A DNA stretch of 64,000 nucleotides from Falsigemmobacter intermedius (GTDB lineage: Bacteria > Pseudomonadota > Alphaproteobacteria > Rhodobacterales > Rhodobacteraceae): assembly GCF_004054105.1 (NCBI RefSeq), contig NZ_SBLC01000012.1, forward strand, positions 51,565 through 115,564. The letters are read 5' to 3'. Made by a program: the position numbers and the translations under genes. Positions 63,891 to 64,000 of this stretch are shown here, piece after piece. Position 1 is the stretch's first letter, and every line of letters begins with the position of its first letter. The notes below the pieces were generated by a model that saw only the letters and a program-made list of their open reading frames with translations, searched no databases and was not told the origin of the DNA.

Positions 63891-64000
63891 GGCTCTGTTG
63901 CGCAAATCCCGTGAGGGATTCATCTCGTGAATCCAATATGGTAGCTGGGGTGCATGAGCAGACCCACATCCCCGACCTACAGGACCAGGAACTGGCCAGC
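63891..64000 (+). mobile_element. IS5-family element, left end (cut by window edge)
   Basis: Terminal repeat GGCTCTGTTGCGCAAATC starts at 63891, and the element continues beyond the window. A small hairpin, GGATTCATC/TGAATCC at 63915-63933, lies between the end and the transposase start. The element looks intact in the visible part. Confidence 0.75.
63954..64000 (+). CDS. IS5-family transposase, N-terminal start (truncated by window)
   Basis: First 15 codons read MSRPTSPTYRTRNWP, the conserved N-terminus of IS1031/IS903-like IS5 transposases (compare MSYRPTSR in the remnant at 62716). The rest is outside the window, so integrity cannot be judged. Confidence 0.7.
   Translation, partial: MSRPTSPTYRTRNWP

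Overview
The window is typical GC-rich alphaproteobacterial chromosome, most likely from the Rhodobacteraceae (Rhodobacter/Paracoccus relatives). Pointers are the tmRNA tag ending PVALAA at the left edge, a tRNA-His without an encoded G-1 and with A73, an aa3-type ctaD standing apart from other oxidase genes, UbiH with the AEAAH variant, an AHAS large subunit with a GEAS thiamine motif, and densely packed, mostly short operons closed by GC-rich hairpins. Genus cannot be fixed from the sequence alone.

Layout. 1-284: 3' part of the tmRNA gene with its terminator. 469-6571: iron-uptake block, a FepA/CirA-like TonB-dependent receptor, rlmN on the other strand, then exbB-exbD-tonB. 6.7-18 kb: tRNA-His, an IalB-like secreted protein, asparaginase, ubiH, a HAD nucleotidase, a GntR regulator, a membrane glycosyltransferase with an N-terminal MshEN-like domain, carA, yqeY and ctaD. 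18.2-25.1 kb: lipB, a tandem duplication of tRNA-Leu(GAG), two unrecognised short hydrophilic ORFs, tspO, tkt, and a coiled-coil gene overlapping zapA. 25.4-33.9 kb: FUSC transporter, pyrC with an alpha/beta-fold-like partner, gloA, thyA-folA, a DMT exporter, purU and a small membrane protein.

34.1-36.7 kb is ilvBH behind a complete transcription attenuator: a 15-residue leader peptide reading MLLIVV, an antiterminator and a terminator that exclude each other. 37.3-41.8 kb: DMT exporter, LpxL-type acyltransferase, HisC-like aminotransferase and MFS transporter. 41.8-51.5 kb, minus strand: UvrD/PcrA helicase, AbrB-type membrane protein, the YhaO/YhaN nuclease-ATPase pair and Fe-superoxide dismutase. 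51.7-59.2 kb: a 52-residue membrane protein, a penicillin-acylase-family hydrolase, a beta-hydroxyacid dehydrogenase, dsbB, tRNA-Leu(CAA), prpE and eda. 59.4-62.3 kb: an orphan MotA-like/MotB-like two-gene system with a very long coiled coil.

The right end, after a tRNA with CAT anticodon (62369-62444), is different in character: lower GC, a decayed IS5-family element with recognisable terminal repeats, a remnant of an IS3-family OrfB, and the start of a second, apparently intact IS5-family element cut by the window edge. This looks like the border of an accessory region next to a tRNA gene.

Most of the window is housekeeping. The parts most worth a second look are the ilv attenuator, the orphan rotary-motor-like pair, the MshEN-glycosyltransferase, the coiled-coil partner of ZapA, the short ORFs and the tRNA/IS junction.
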